64,000 bases of DNA from Bradyrhizobium sp. 138 (GTDB lineage Bacteria; Pseudomonadota; Alphaproteobacteria; Rhizobiales; Xanthobacteraceae), in assembly GCF_023074075.1 (NCBI RefSeq), contig NZ_JADPKT010000029.1:124001-188000 (forward strand), read 5' to 3'. Every line of letters starts with the position of its first letter. The first letter of the stretch is position 1. The translations under genes were made by a program, and so were the position numbers. Under the pieces are notes generated by a model. It was not told the origin of the DNA. It did no database searches and saw nothing but the letters and a program-made list of their open reading frames with translations. Positions 22,341 to 30,893 of the stretch are shown here, one piece after another.

Positions 22341-23432
22341 ATGCCGAGGGAGAAAGTTCGCGTACTGATCGTGGACGATTCGGCGTCGGTCCGCCAAATT
22401 CTGCAAACGATCCTGTGTGAGGATCCCGACATCGAGGTGATGGGAGCGGCTTCCGATCCGTTCGCTGCGGCGCGACGCCTCCAGAACGAAATCCCCGACG
22501 TCATGATCCTCGACCTGGAAATGCCGCGGATGGACGGCATGACGTTCCTGCGCAAAATCATGGCGCAGCGCCCAATCCCGGTGATCATCTGCTCCTCGCT
22601 GACCGAAGAGGGTTCGAACGTGATGTTCGAAGCGTTCGAGGCCGGCGCGGTCGACATCGTGCCGAAACCGAAGATCGACACGCGGCAGGCGCTGCTCGAA
22701 TGCTCGACGCGGCTGCGCGAAGCCGTGAGGTCGGCTGCGCGCGCGCGGGTTCGTCCGCGTTCCGAGCGACGGGCGATCGAGAAGAAGCTGACCGCCGACG
22801 CCATCATCCCGCCGCCGGTGCAGGGCAGGGTCCGGCCGACGACGGAACGCATCGTTTGCATCGGCGCGTCGACGGGCGGGACTGAAGCGCTCAACGACGT
22901 CCTCGAGATGCTGCCGCCACACTGCCCGCCGATCGTCATCGTCCAGCACATGCCGGCAGGCTTCACCGCGGCCTTTGCCAGGCGCCTCGATGGCGTCTGC
23001 CAGATCAGGGTCAAGGAGGCCGAGGACGGCGAGCCCGTGCTGCCGGGCTGCGCCTATATCGCCCCCGGCGCCCGTCACATGCTGCTCCAGCGCATCGGCC
23101 TGCGTTACCAGATCGCGATCAAGGACGGTCCGCCGGTGTCGCGGCATCGTCCCTCGGTCGATGTGTTGTTCCGCTCGGCGGCGCAGCACGCCGGCGCCAA
23201 CGCCCTCGGCGTCATCATGACCGGCATGGGCGACGATGGCGCGCGCGGGATGCTGGAAATGCGCAAGCTCGGCGCCTCGACGCGGGCGCAGGACGAGGAG
23301 AGCTGCGTGGTGTTCGGCATGCCCAAGGAAGCCATCGCCCATGGCGGCGTCGAGAAGGTCGTTTCGCTGCATCATATCCCGCGCGAGATCATGCTCTGGT
23401 ATCAAGCCGGGCACGCCGCGGTGGCAGGTTGA
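22341..23432 (+). CDS. cheB: Chemotaxis methylesterase CheB
   Basis: A 363-residue response regulator and protein-glutamate methylesterase/deamidase. The receiver (residues 5-120) has phospho-acceptor Asp58 ([13 protein letters not shown]). The catalytic domain (about 170-360) holds the triad: Ser in [11 protein letters not shown], His in VQHMPAGFT and Asp in [12 protein letters not shown]. It reverses CheR methylation, giving adaptation with CheA-controlled activity. It follows cheR by 15 bases, and its stop overlaps the next start (TGATG). Confidence 0.96.
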   Translation: MPREKVRVLIVDDSASVRQILQTILCEDPDIEVMGAASDPFAAARRLQNEIPDVMILDLEMPRMDGMTFLRKIMAQRPIPVIICSSLTEEGSNVMFEAFEAGAVDIVPKPKIDTRQALLECSTRLREAVRSAARARVRPRSERRAIEKKLTADAIIPPPVQGRVRPTTERIVCIGASTGGTEALNDVLEMLPPHCPPIVIVQHMPAGFTAAFARRLDGVCQIRVKEAEDGEPVLPGCAYIAPGARHMLLQRIGLRYQIAIKDGPPVSRHRPSVDVLFRSAAQHAGANALGVIMTGMGDDGARGMLEMRKLGASTRAQDEESCVVFGMPKEAIAHGGVEKVVSLHHIPREIMLWYQAGHAAVAG

Positions 23433-25159
23433 TGGCCATGTCGCTCATTCCGTCTGACACGCTCGCTGAGGCGAACGCCGCGATCGAGGACGTCTCCTCG
23501 CGGATCGAGGACGTCTTCGCGCGCGTCGGCCACGAGCTCGGACGCGGCCACCTCATCTTCAAGGAGCTGAACCAGGGCCTCGCGACGCTCTCGGGCGAGC
23601 TGTCCGGCGCCGAGATCGAGGGCGCGGCAACGGCGCTTCAGGAGATCGCCGCGCGGCTGACCGAGCTGGCGCAGGCGCTGCCGGCGGAGAGCGCCCTCTT
23701 GGAGACGATCGGCAAGAGCACGGCAGAAGCGTCCTCGCTGCTCAAGCCGCTGTTCAAGCACATCCAGATGATCACCATCATCGCGCGCAGTGCGCGGATC
23801 GAGGCGGCCTCGCTCGACGGCGACCGCGAAGGCTTTCTCGCCTTCACCCAGGAAGCCTATGATCTCGGCAGGGCCGTGCAGCGCTCCATCGAAGGCTGTG
23901 CGCGGGACCAGCAGCGCCTGTCCGAGGCGGTCGCCACCGCCTCTGGCCGCCAGAAAGAGTTCGAGAGCCGTTATCTGGCTCAACTGATGTCGGAGAGCGC
24001 CGAGCTCGGCGCGGCCTATTCCGGATTGTGCGATCAGCGCAGCAAGAGCAGCCATCTGGCCGATCGCGCAAGTTCCAGCACCAGGAAGATCGCCGAGGCG
24101 GTCGGCAGCGCGATCATCTCGCTGCAGGCTGGCGACAGCACGCGTCAGCGTCTCGAGCACGTATCCCACGGCATCAAGCTTGCCTCGGAATCCGCGCCAA
24201 GCCTCGTCCCCGAACCTGTCGCAAGCGATGACGGCGTGCGTGCGATTTGCCAGTTGCAGGCGGCGCAGCTGAGGGATGCCCAGCGCGAGTTCGGCGGCGA
24301 CGTCGGCCAGATCGTCGGCGCGCTTACCGCCATCCTGCGCGATGCGGGCAGCGTCGCCGGCCACGGCCGTACGCTGTTCGGCGGCGAGGAGGATGGCTCG
24401 TCGTTCCTGACACGCATCAAGCAGACGCTGGCGCACGCCTCGGCCCTGATCGGAACCTGCGAGAGTGCGGGCCGCGCGGTCGATGAGGCGCTCGCGATCG
24501 TCGAGGACACGCTGGCGAAATTTCGCCAGGCGATCGCCGGGCTTGCCGAGGCGACGGTCGACATCACGCTGATCGGAATGAATGCCGGCCTCAAGGCGAG
24601 CCATCTCGGCAGTCGCGGCAGCGCCTTCGTCGTCATCGCCAACGAGCTCAAGGCGACCGCGGACCAGGTCGCGGCGGGGGCGGGTCGCCTGAGGCCCGTG
24701 TTCGACGGTATCGAGCGATCGGCCCATGAGCTGAAGCAGCTCCGCGTGCAGGGTGATCCCACGCAGCTTGCCAAGCTCGAGCCGCAAATCCTTCTGGCGC
24801 TGCGCGAGGTCGAGGCCGGCAATGAGCGGCTCGGCAAGCTGATGAGCCGGCTCGTGAACGAAGGCGCGGAATTCGAGCGGCTGATGAATTCGGCTCAGGG
24901 CCTGATGACCACGCTCGGCGAAAGCTCGGCGGCCTTGCCTGCGGTCGCCATGCGGCTCGAGACTGCGAGCGCGGCGCAGCGGCTACAGCCGCAGGCGCAG
25001 GATCACCCGATCCTCGACGATCTCTTCGCGCGCTACACGATGGAGCGCGAGCGGGACGTTCATCGCGAATTTCTGCAAACGCTGGGACTGGTGTCGACCG
25101 CCGCCACGCGCCGGGTCGAGGCGGTGGGGACCGCGGACGACGGCATAGAATTGTTCTGA
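23432..25159 (+). CDS. Soluble coiled-coil protein with two degenerate MCP-tip motifs
   Basis: A 575-residue, mostly helical protein with no membrane segment or signal peptide. Two segments resemble the MCP signalling tip: ITIIARSARIEAASLDGDREGF near residue 115-135 (in parts ITIIARSARIEA and ASLDGDREGF), and ITLIGMNAGLKASHLGS with RGSAFVVIANELKATADQV near 378-410. The second is the better match to the receptor consensus LALNAAIEAARAGE...FAVVA.EVR. The start overlaps the cheB stop, so it belongs to the chemotaxis operon. It may be a cytoplasmic receptor or array partner. A TTG three bases upstream is an alternative start. Confidence 0.75.
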   Translation: MAMSLIPSDTLAEANAAIEDVSSRIEDVFARVGHELGRGHLIFKELNQGLATLSGELSGAEIEGAATALQEIAARLTELAQALPAESALLETIGKSTAEASSLLKPLFKHIQMITIIARSARIEAASLDGDREGFLAFTQEAYDLGRAVQRSIEGCARDQQRLSEAVATASGRQKEFESRYLAQLMSESAELGAAYSGLCDQRSKSSHLADRASSSTRKIAEAVGSAIISLQAGDSTRQRLEHVSHGIKLASESAPSLVPEPVASDDGVRAICQLQAAQLRDAQREFGGDVGQIVGALTAILRDAGSVAGHGRTLFGGEEDGSSFLTRIKQTLAHASALIGTCESAGRAVDEALAIVEDTLAKFRQAIAGLAEATVDITLIGMNAGLKASHLGSRGSAFVVIANELKATADQVAAGAGRLRPVFDGIERSAHELKQLRVQGDPTQLAKLEPQILLALREVEAGNERLGKLMSRLVNEGAEFERLMNSAQGLMTTLGESSAALPAVAMRLETASAAQRLQPQAQDHPILDDLFARYTMERERDVHREFLQTLGLVSTAATRRVEAVGTADDGIELF

Positions 25160-25309
25160 CGGCGCCGCCGGCCTCGCCTCGTGCTGCGGCGGCAATTTGA
25201 CGGGTTGATTTTGCAGGGCGTTAACCGTGGCGGAATGCTCGCCGCGCAGGTCATTGCCGCGCCCCAGAGTTGGTTGCAAATACCGGTGAATTTTACGGTG
25301 GATGCTTCC

Positions 25310-25756
25310 ATGATGAGAGACGGCAAATACGCGGCCTGGTTCAGGACCCCGCGCGCACAGGGCACGGGCATCGTGCATCTGGCGGAAGGACGGATCTCCG
25401 GCAGCGACAGCTTCTTCACCTATGGCGGCTCGTACCGGTTCGATGACGAGCAGCGCTTCACGGCCGTCCTGACCACGCGGCGGTATGCCGACGGCCCGCC
25501 GACGGTGTTCGGTCTGGACGAGGTCGAGGTCAATCTCGCGGGCGTGTGCACCGGTGCGATGGCGACCTGCTCGGGAACGGCGAGGGAAGCGCCCGACGTG
25601 ATGTTCGAGGTGACGCTGATCTACAGCCAGGAGGATGCGCCGGTTGCGGAAGCGCGAGGCGCTATCGTGAAGCTCAACGACAAATTGCCCAAGGGCCTCG
25701 ACAGCCGTTCGCGGCCGCGTCAATTCCCTGCACCTTCCAGGCCTCCCCTATCTTAG
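25310..25756 (+). CDS. GrlR-family protein
   Basis: A 148-residue protein of the GrlR-like family, a small beta-barrel fold first known from the T3SS regulator GrlR of enteric pathogens. The recognisable segment is MRDGKYAAWFRTPRAQGTGIVHLAEGRISGSDSFFTYGGSY (in parts), followed by FTAVLTTRRYADGPPTVFGLDEVEVNL. The frame is open back to 25181, but ATG codons at 25310 and 25313 give the family start, with GGTGGA upstream. The function in this organism is unknown; it lies 150 bases after the chemotaxis operon on the same strand and could be co-transcribed with it. Confidence 0.72.
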   Translation: MMRDGKYAAWFRTPRAQGTGIVHLAEGRISGSDSFFTYGGSYRFDDEQRFTAVLTTRRYADGPPTVFGLDEVEVNLAGVCTGAMATCSGTAREAPDVMFEVTLIYSQEDAPVAEARGAIVKLNDKLPKGLDSRSRPRQFPAPSRPPLS

Positions 25757-25864
25757 TCTTGCGTTGACGCTATCGCGGTGAAACCGGCTGCGACCGTGGC
25801 GCGGCAACGGTGTATTTAGGCGCACAAAGCTAGAATGAGGCCGCTGTAAAGGACGGACGCGAAC

Positions 25865-26146
25865 ATGCCTCAGATCTGGATGACATACGACGAACTGGCG
25901 ACGCTCAGCGGCTGCACGCCGGCAGAAGCCAGACTGCGAGCCCTCCATCTGTCGCTTGACCGCCGCAAGAGCCGCGACGGCGCGACGCGCGTCAAGCTTG
26001 ACCTCGCGCTGACCGCCAAGTTCTTCGCATCGATCCGCGAAGCGGATTTCGATCTCGACGGCGCCATCGCCGCGCTCCAGAGCACGCATAGGCAAATGGC
26101 CGAGCTGCTGGCACCGACCAGGTTCCGCGAGCGCGGGGCAGCTTAG
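25865..26146 (+). CDS. Hypothetical small protein
   Basis: A 93-residue soluble protein, MPQIWMTYDELATLSGC at the start. The first half has the look of a small helix-turn-helix (YDELATLSGCTPAEARLRALHL) and the second is helical and ends in a basic/Ala tail. The ATG is preceded by GGACGCGAAC, a modest site. No family is claimed. Base composition and codon use match the neighbours, and it stands alone between the GrlR-like and CHRD genes. Confidence 0.65.
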   Translation: MPQIWMTYDELATLSGCTPAEARLRALHLSLDRRKSRDGATRVKLDLALTAKFFASIREADFDLDGAIAALQSTHRQMAELLAPTRFRERGAA

Positions 26147-26297
26147 CCCGCTTCGCCTGTCGGGCGCCGCTCCGGCCACCGCACTTTGGGATCCCGATCG
26201 CTTTTCGCGAATCAGGCATAGACTTGCCTTGCGGAATTTCAAGCCGGGGCCGGGGTTTCAACCCGCAATGAGTCCCAGAGCCCGTAGGAGGATTGCC

Positions 26298-26753
26298 ATG
26301 AGGAAAGCCAAGGGTTGGGAGGGTCGAGTCGGCGTGACGCTGTTGGGAGCGGCGATGCTCGGCGGGCTGCTGATCGTCACAGCCGCGCCGTCACGTGCGG
26401 AGGTCGTCAAGCTGCAGGCCGACCTCAAGGGCAGCAACGAAGTGCCTCCGAACAGCTCATCCGGTTCTGGCAAGGCCGAGGCTGCGTTCGATACCCAGTC
26501 GAAAGTCCTGACCTATACGATTACGTTTGCCGGTCTGACTGGTCCGGCGATGGGGGCTCATTTCCATGGTCCCGGTGAAGCGGGCAAGAACGCCGGCATC
26601 GCTTTGCCGTTCAAGACGGTGCAAAGCCCCATCCAGGGCAGCGCCACGCTCACGGATGCTCAGGCGGCGGATCTGTTGGCCGGGAAGTGGTACGCGAACA
26701 TCCATACCGCCGCGAACCCAGGCGGCGAGCTGCGCGGGCAGATGATGAAGTAA
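26298..26753 (+). CDS. Exported CHRD-domain protein
   Basis: A 151-residue secreted protein. The signal peptide covers residues 1-34 (LLIVTAAPSRAE). The rest is one CHRD domain: LQADLKGSNEVPPNSSSGSGKAE (parts), YTITFAGLTGPAMGAHFHGP, then WYANIHTAANPGGELRGQMM. CHRD domains occur in chordin and many bacterial exported proteins; their bacterial role is not known. The ATG at 26298 has a strong TAGGAGG site. Downstream, a 7-base hairpin at 26768-26792 lies between it and the convergent VanZ-like gene but lacks a T run. Confidence 0.85.
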   Translation: MRKAKGWEGRVGVTLLGAAMLGGLLIVTAAPSRAEVVKLQADLKGSNEVPPNSSSGSGKAEAAFDTQSKVLTYTITFAGLTGPAMGAHFHGPGEAGKNAGIALPFKTVQSPIQGSATLTDAQAADLLAGKWYANIHTAANPGGELRGQMMK

Positions 26754-26799
26754 GTGCGATGTCCCGTGGCGCTGGAAAAGATTTTCAGCGCCGTGAGCT

Positions 26800-27165
26800 T
26801 CAGGTTGGCGGCCGGGGCAAGAAGGCCAGGATCGTCTGGGCGAGGATGACACCGACGGTGCCTCCCGCCGCCTTTTGCAGCACGTCGAGGAAGCCCGGGT
26901 CGCGATCGGGGATCAGCGATTGCAGGACTTCCAGCCCCATTGCGACGGCCACGACGAGCGAGCAGGCCAAAGCGAGCCGGCCGGGCAACAGAAAGGCCAG
27001 GAGGAAGCCCAGCAGGCCATAGGCGCTGAAGCGCTCGATCACCACGATCCAGTAGGCCTCGTGATGCCCCATCAGCGCCGGCCTTCCCGCCAGCCTTGCC
27101 AAAGTGGCATAGGCGATGAGGGCGAGGCAGATTCCCGCGGCTGCGATGAGGTGATTTCGACGCAT
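26800..27165 (-). CDS. VanZ-like membrane protein
   Basis: A 121-residue membrane protein with three to four predicted segments (AAAGICLALIAYATLA, YWIVVIERFSAYGLLGFLLAFLL in parts, ALACSLVVAVAMGLEVLQ, VGVILAQTILAFL). The pattern LEVLQSLIPDRDPGFLDVLQKAAGGTVG is the VanZ-family signature around the conserved acidic residues. The ATG at 27165 is preferred; the frame runs to 27282, which would overlap the EAL gene. VanZ proteins are linked to teicoplanin resistance in some bacteria, but this small form has no assigned role. Confidence 0.72.
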   Translation of the reverse strand: MRRNHLIAAAGICLALIAYATLARLAGRPALMGHHEAYWIVVIERFSAYGLLGFLLAFLLPGRLALACSLVVAVAMGLEVLQSLIPDRDPGFLDVLQKAAGGTVGVILAQTILAFLPRPPT

Positions 27166-27251
27166 GGCCCACCATAGCCGCTCGGGTGCCGTTCCGCTTC
27201 GAAAGACGAGAACATCGTTAAAGCGCGTTGTCGTTCGCCCGGCGGAGATGG

Positions 27252-28832
27252 TCAGGCAACCCGGACATCGCCGGTCGGACATGCGGAGCTGCGGCGTGAC
27301 TCGAGGAGTTCGCTGAATTTCGCAAACGCGAGCGGTGCGGCGACGAGATAGCCCTGTCCTTCTTCGACGCCGGACGCGATCAGGGCGCGGCGCTGCTCCT
27401 CAGTCTCGATCCCTTCCGCGACGACCGTCATCCGGAAGTCCTTGGCGAGCGCGACCAGCATCTCGACGATCGTCGTGGTCGATGCGTCCAGGGTGATGGT
27501 GTCGACGAAGAACTTGTCGATCTTGATCGTGTTGGCGCCGAGCCCTTTCAGCCGCGACAGCCCGCTATGGCCAACGCCGACGTCGTCGATGGCGACGCGG
27601 AAGCCATGGTCACGCAGCTCGGCCACGATCGCCGCGGCGCGCGCGAGATCGTCGAGCTCATCGCGCTCGGTGACTTCGACCACGATCTGGCGTGCGGAGA
27701 CTCTGGCCGTCAGAACCGTGCGACGCAGCGTTTCAACGAAGCCGGCACTCAGCAGGTGCTTGGGCACGACGTTCAGGGACATCTTGAAGGTCTTGTCGGC
27801 CCTCAGGACGGGACGCAGGTCGGAGAGCGCCGATCGCAGGATCTGCCAGGTCATCGCCTGGATGCGCCCGCTGGATTCGGCCAGCGGAATGAAGTTCATC
27901 GGCGGCACCACCGAGCCGTCCCGACGAACCCAGCGCGCCAGAATCTCACAGCCCGTGATCTTGCCTGTCCTGAGATCGAAGATGGGCTGGTAGTATGGCT
28001 TGAATTCGCCGGCGGCGAGGGCGCGATCGAGATCGGCGACCGGCCCTTCCATCCGGCGGCTGCGTGCCAGCAGGATGCCGAAGAGGGCACCAAGTCCGAG
28101 GGACACTGCGAGCGCCGGCCAATAAGCCTCGCTGTTCCAGTTCGAAAGGACCGCGTGCTCGAGCCGGATCGTGGCGTGAAGCGGGAAGCGCGTGGAATGC
28201 CTGTCGAAGCTGATCGGCCCGAGCAGAGGCCTGTCGGCATCGAGCCGGAAATCGCCGAGCTTCTCGCCATTGCTCAAGGCGAGGATCACCTCGCTGTGCG
28301 CGCGCAGCTCGGCGGGCATGAGATCGAACAAATTGGCATTGATGCCGACAATGGCGACCAGGGCGGAGCTGCGATTGACGTCCCTGAGCACGCCCAATGC
28401 GTCGCCGCCAAATTGCTCCACGCGAAACAGCGACAGTGTCTTGTCGTGCGAGGCCAGCATGTCGTGGCGGCCTGCCCATCCCTTGTCGAACTCGAGCGTC
28501 TCGGAATAGGCCGAGCAGATCACCGATCCGTCCGGATTGACAAGACGGACGTCCTTGATGGCCGAGCGCTGGTAGACGTGGAGGCGGATGGCTTGCAGCG
28601 CGGCCGGCGCGCAGCTGGCAAGATCACGCTTGGCAAGCTCGTCGAGGCTGGCGGCGGCAAAATCGACGGCGAATTCGGAGCGGCGCAGAACGACCTCGGT
28701 CAACTCGTTCAGCTGGTGCGTCTGCTGGTGGCGAATGACGGCTTCTGCCGCGAAATGGCCCGCCATGGCGAACGCCATCGTGCTCGCAAGCACGAGCGCC
28801 ACAAACGGAAGGTTCGATCGCTTTAGTCTCAT
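27252..28832 (-). CDS. CSS-motif EAL-domain cyclic di-GMP phosphodiesterase
   Basis: A 526-residue membrane enzyme. N-terminal membrane segment (8-30), periplasmic CSS-type sensor (about 35-240, with SCAPAALQAIRLHVYQRSA and VICSAYSE giving the Cys pair and the redox-sensing motif of this family), second membrane segment (about 240-260), and an EAL domain (about 270-515). Catalytic residues are present: Glu in GCEILARW, Asn in LNVVP, Glu in VEVTERDE, the Asp pair in AIDDVGVGHSGL, Lys in IKIDKFFV and Glu in VVAEGIETEEQ. It should degrade cyclic di-GMP in response to periplasmic thiol state. Confidence 0.92.
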   Translation of the reverse strand: MRLKRSNLPFVALVLASTMAFAMAGHFAAEAVIRHQQTHQLNELTEVVLRRSEFAVDFAAASLDELAKRDLASCAPAALQAIRLHVYQRSAIKDVRLVNPDGSVICSAYSETLEFDKGWAGRHDMLASHDKTLSLFRVEQFGGDALGVLRDVNRSSALVAIVGINANLFDLMPAELRAHSEVILALSNGEKLGDFRLDADRPLLGPISFDRHSTRFPLHATIRLEHAVLSNWNSEAYWPALAVSLGLGALFGILLARSRRMEGPVADLDRALAAGEFKPYYQPIFDLRTGKITGCEILARWVRRDGSVVPPMNFIPLAESSGRIQAMTWQILRSALSDLRPVLRADKTFKMSLNVVPKHLLSAGFVETLRRTVLTARVSARQIVVEVTERDELDDLARAAAIVAELRDHGFRVAIDDVGVGHSGLSRLKGLGANTIKIDKFFVDTITLDASTTTIVEMLVALAKDFRMTVVAEGIETEEQRRALIASGVEEGQGYLVAAPLAFAKFSELLESRRSSACPTGDVRVA

Positions 28833-29022
28833 CCGGTCCGGGCGGAATTCAGGAGAGGCTTGATGTCTGAACTTGGCAATTGATCTTGGGAATTGATCTC
28901 AGGAAATGATCCTAGCCAGCGGGGGCTAAGATAGGGTTTAACGGGCGGACCGGTCCGGAAGGGCGACCGAGTGGTTTGCCTGACCGATGGTCGCGCGGCC
29001 CGAGCATGGAAAGTTGAGCAGT

Positions 29023-29244
29023 ATGATCAGGACGTTAAGCCTTCTCCTGTCGTTGGTCCTCGGAAGCTCCGCGGCCTGGGCGCAGGGAACCAAAGACCAG
29101 CCAGCGGGCACCCAGCCCACCTCTCGCACCGGCACGGCGACGAATTCCGGCTCGGACAGCATGGGCGGAGCTTTCAAGGGGACGGGGACCCCCAATTACG
29201 GAACCAGCCCCGGGATGGGCTCCCAGAAGAAGACGCGCAACTGA
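29023..29244 (+). CDS. Small exported protein (AQGxKDQ family)
   Basis: A 73-residue product whose first 23 residues form a signal peptide ending SSAAWAQ. The mature chain is short, rich in Gly, Thr, Ser and Pro (GTKDQPAGTQPTSRTGTATN), with no predicted fold. An ATG further upstream is possible, but 29023 gives the clean signal peptide. It shares its signal-peptide plan and the AQG-x-KDQ start of the mature chain with the gene at 33621-33863. No function is known; the RIME-like repeat follows its stop at once. Confidence 0.65.
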   Translation: MIRTLSLLLSLVLGSSAAWAQGTKDQPAGTQPTSRTGTATNSGSDSMGGAFKGTGTPNYGTSPGMGSQKKTRN

Positions 29245-29245
29245 A

Positions 29246-29346
29246 GCACGATCCGGAAAAGCGCGTCGCGGTCTTCCGAAAAGATTATGCTTGAACAATA
29301 ACTTATTGCGCGATGACGGATTCATCCGAATCGCATCGCGCTCTAA
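29246..29346. repeat. RIME-like dispersed intergenic repeat
   Basis: The sequence carries two palindromes and matches, from memory, a repeat common in rhizobial genomes. The first, 29250-29284, pairs CCGGAAAAGCGC with the nearby GGTCTTCCG; the second pairs GCGCGATG (29308-29315) with CATCGCGC (29334-29341) around ACGGATTCATCCGAATCG. It sits directly after the stop of the small exported protein. Such elements can fold as RNA and may end transcription or stabilise transcripts. Confidence 0.7.
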
Positions 29347-29386
29347 GGCTGAACGAGCGGACGTCCGCAGTACGCTCGATCGATGC

Positions 29387-29581
29387 TCACCGACCGAGGC
29401 GGTGGCGGAGGGGAATGGCCTCTGCAGATGGTGGGCCGGGCCTATGGAGGCGGGGTGCGGCGGGATGGCGGGTGGCCCGCAGCCGAAGCACCACGAAGGC
29501 GATGTTGATCGCCAGCCAAATCAACATTGCGGAAATCACAAAATGGACCACGGCCAGACCTCGCGGCGAAGTCTGGATCAA
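29387..29581 (-). CDS. Possible small membrane protein
   Basis: A 64-residue frame with one clear membrane segment (VVHFVISAMLIWLAINIAFVVL) followed by a basic, Pro-rich tail. The start is a TTG at 29581 with no clear ribosome site; a GTG nine codons later could serve as well. The hydrophobic, then basic design is typical of small inner-membrane proteins, but no family is recognised. Confidence is limited by the weak start. Confidence 0.35.
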   Translation of the reverse strand: MIQTSPRGLAVVHFVISAMLIWLAINIAFVVLRLRATRHPAAPRLHRPGPPSAEAIPLRHRLGR

Positions 29582-29708
29582 CCGGTCGTGATTGCTTTGG
29601 TTCCGTCCTGCAAGACGAAAAGCTGCATGGAGTTCGGAGAGAAGGGTTGCCGCGATGGCGGGATAAGGACAACAGAAAGCTGCCGTCCGCGACGAGCTGT
29701 TTGCGGGA

Positions 29709-29882
29709 CTAGCCCTTCTTGCCCGTCTTCGACTTTAGCGAAAGGCCGAGCCGCAAGGCCATGCGCTTGATCGCATCAGGCGAGCGTCCGAGAGCTTTCG
29801 CCGCCTCTTCCAGCGAAGCCGAAGACTTCGCCAGCTCCATGAGCCGGCGGTCTTCCTTAAACGACCAGGGCTTGCGAGCCAT
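29709..29882 (-). CDS. Small basic helix-turn-helix protein
   Basis: A 57-residue protein beginning MARKPWSFKEDRRLMELAKS and containing SLEEAAKALGRSPDAIKRMALRLGL, a SANT/Myb-like or sigma-like helix-turn-helix pattern, then a Lys-rich tail (LKSKTGKKG). The ATG at 29882 is chosen because upstream residues to 30026 are not protein-like. Small proteins of this form are common in Bradyrhizobium-type genomes as hypothetical proteins; a DNA-binding role is inferred from the pattern. Confidence 0.65.
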   Translation of the reverse strand: MARKPWSFKEDRRLMELAKSSASLEEAAKALGRSPDAIKRMALRLGLSLKSKTGKKG

Positions 29883-30418
29883 AACCGAAATGATCCTCTC
29901 GTCGACACAACGACAAAGCCGCCAAGCGACCCATGTTCGCTCGACGGCTTTGCTTGGGTGGGGCCAAGCTTGGGGGAGCCCGGTGCGAAGATGGATATGC
30001 GATCGGTGAGACTTCGCAACAAACAACGCGGATTAAGCTAACCGCTCAACCTTACCGCGATGAAATCGGCGCGCGATGCTCCGTATAACCACGGTGATCT
30101 CGCCGGTGTCAGGTGCACGCCGTCGATGATGGTGATCGCGGCCAATGAAGCTGCGCCGATCATCGAGCCGCCACGCCGGTAACATTTGAAGCGCAATGAA
30201 CGAAGGTTCATGGTGTCGGCGCGTCGAGTTCTGGTAAAAAGAACTGGACTTCGCCGCACTTCGTGTCCTCGGGTGCCGACCAATCTTCAAGCACCACGTT
30301 GCACAAACTTCATCATCGTCTGACAAAAGTTTCGGCGCTGCCGATCTTGAAGTCGACGCAACGAAAAGATGAGAATGAGTGCGGGAGGAACGTTCCGGCA
30401 AACGTGGGAACATTTCAA
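29883..30418. other. Sparse intergenic region
   Basis: No strong gene is visible. The only candidate is a weak minus-strand frame at 30038-30211 (listed separately). The promoter of the small HTH gene should lie near 29883-29960. I find no tRNA, no direct repeats and no obvious terminator. Confidence 0.35.
30038..30211 (-). CDS. Doubtful small protein
   Basis: A 57-residue frame starting MNLRSLRFKCYRRGG, with a mildly hydrophobic stretch (MIGAASLAAITII) and a C-terminal DFIAVRLSG. It has an ATG but no ribosome site that I can identify, and two other frames here are also open, as is common in this GC range. I list it only because it is the best frame in a gap of over 500 bases. Confidence 0.25.
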   Translation of the reverse strand: MNLRSLRFKCYRRGGSMIGAASLAAITIIDGVHLTPARSPWLYGASRADFIAVRLSG

Positions 30419-30580
30419 ATGTTGGCTGCTTTGATTTTGGTTTCGATTTTCGCAGCGGGCTTTGGCTGCGGCTATGGTGTACGGGCGTGGCGCTCGCGGA
30501 AGCGGTCGGAGCGATATCGTCTTTACGCGCCTTATACCCCCGCATCGATGGAGGCCGGTCGGCCCCAGCAGCCGTCGTAA
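30419..30580 (+). CDS. Small single-span membrane protein
   Basis: A 53-residue protein with an N-terminal membrane helix (MLAALILVSIFAAGFGCGYG), then a strongly basic stretch (VRAWRSRKRSERYR) and a short tail. The positive charges after the helix place the C-terminus in the cytoplasm. A start at 30263 would add residues with no protein character. No function is known. Confidence 0.6.
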   Translation: MLAALILVSIFAAGFGCGYGVRAWRSRKRSERYRLYAPYTPASMEAGRPQQPS

Positions 30581-30758
30581 TCGCAGACCACCGCGAGCGG
30601 TCCAACTCAATGGTCGGGGCGAAAATCGAAATAACCATGTGTGGTTAGGTTAACTTGTCGCCGTCCTTGAGCGCTTTGGAAAGGCAGCCTAAGACGGATC
30701 AGTTTATTGCGAGCGTTGAGCCGCCTCGATTTTTTCCGGGGTGCGCAGGTAGGCATAG

Positions 30759-30893
30759 ATGACGTATCTCATTGCGTTGCTAGGCGCGACGATCTGCGCC
30801 CTCATTTTGATTGCGTTTGTTTGCTCCTATGGCCGGCATCTGAAGGATCTTCCAGGTCCCTGGATCATGAACGAGGGTCATTCAAATGATTGA
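30759..30893 (+). CDS. Very small membrane protein overlapping next gene
   Basis: A 44-residue frame, MTYLIALLGATICALILIAF at the start, then CSYGRHLKDLPGPWIMNEGHSND. It has one membrane helix and a good ribosome site (AGGTAGG, eight or nine bases before the ATG). Its stop overlaps the first eight bases of the next gene, which suggests translational coupling. No function is known. Confidence 0.55.
   Translation: MTYLIALLGATICALILIAFVCSYGRHLKDLPGPWIMNEGHSND

Noticed and set aside
21381..23414. 677-residue minus-strand frame
   Set aside because: Antisense to cheR and cheB, whose catalytic residues are plain; composition is His/Arg-rich as in shadow frames.
25164..25193. GC hairpin after the chemotaxis operon
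   Set aside because: 7-base stem with a 16-base loop and no T run; expected by chance at this GC content.
26768..26792. Possible terminator hairpin between the CHRD and VanZ-like genes
   Set aside because: Only a 7-base stem and no T run on either strand.
29291..29770. 159-residue plus-strand frame
   Set aside because: It begins inside the RIME-like repeat and has no protein character; a known annotation trap.
30033..30638. 201-residue minus-strand frame
   Set aside because: It covers the well-formed small membrane protein on the other strand and is His/Arg/Ser-rich without a ribosome site.
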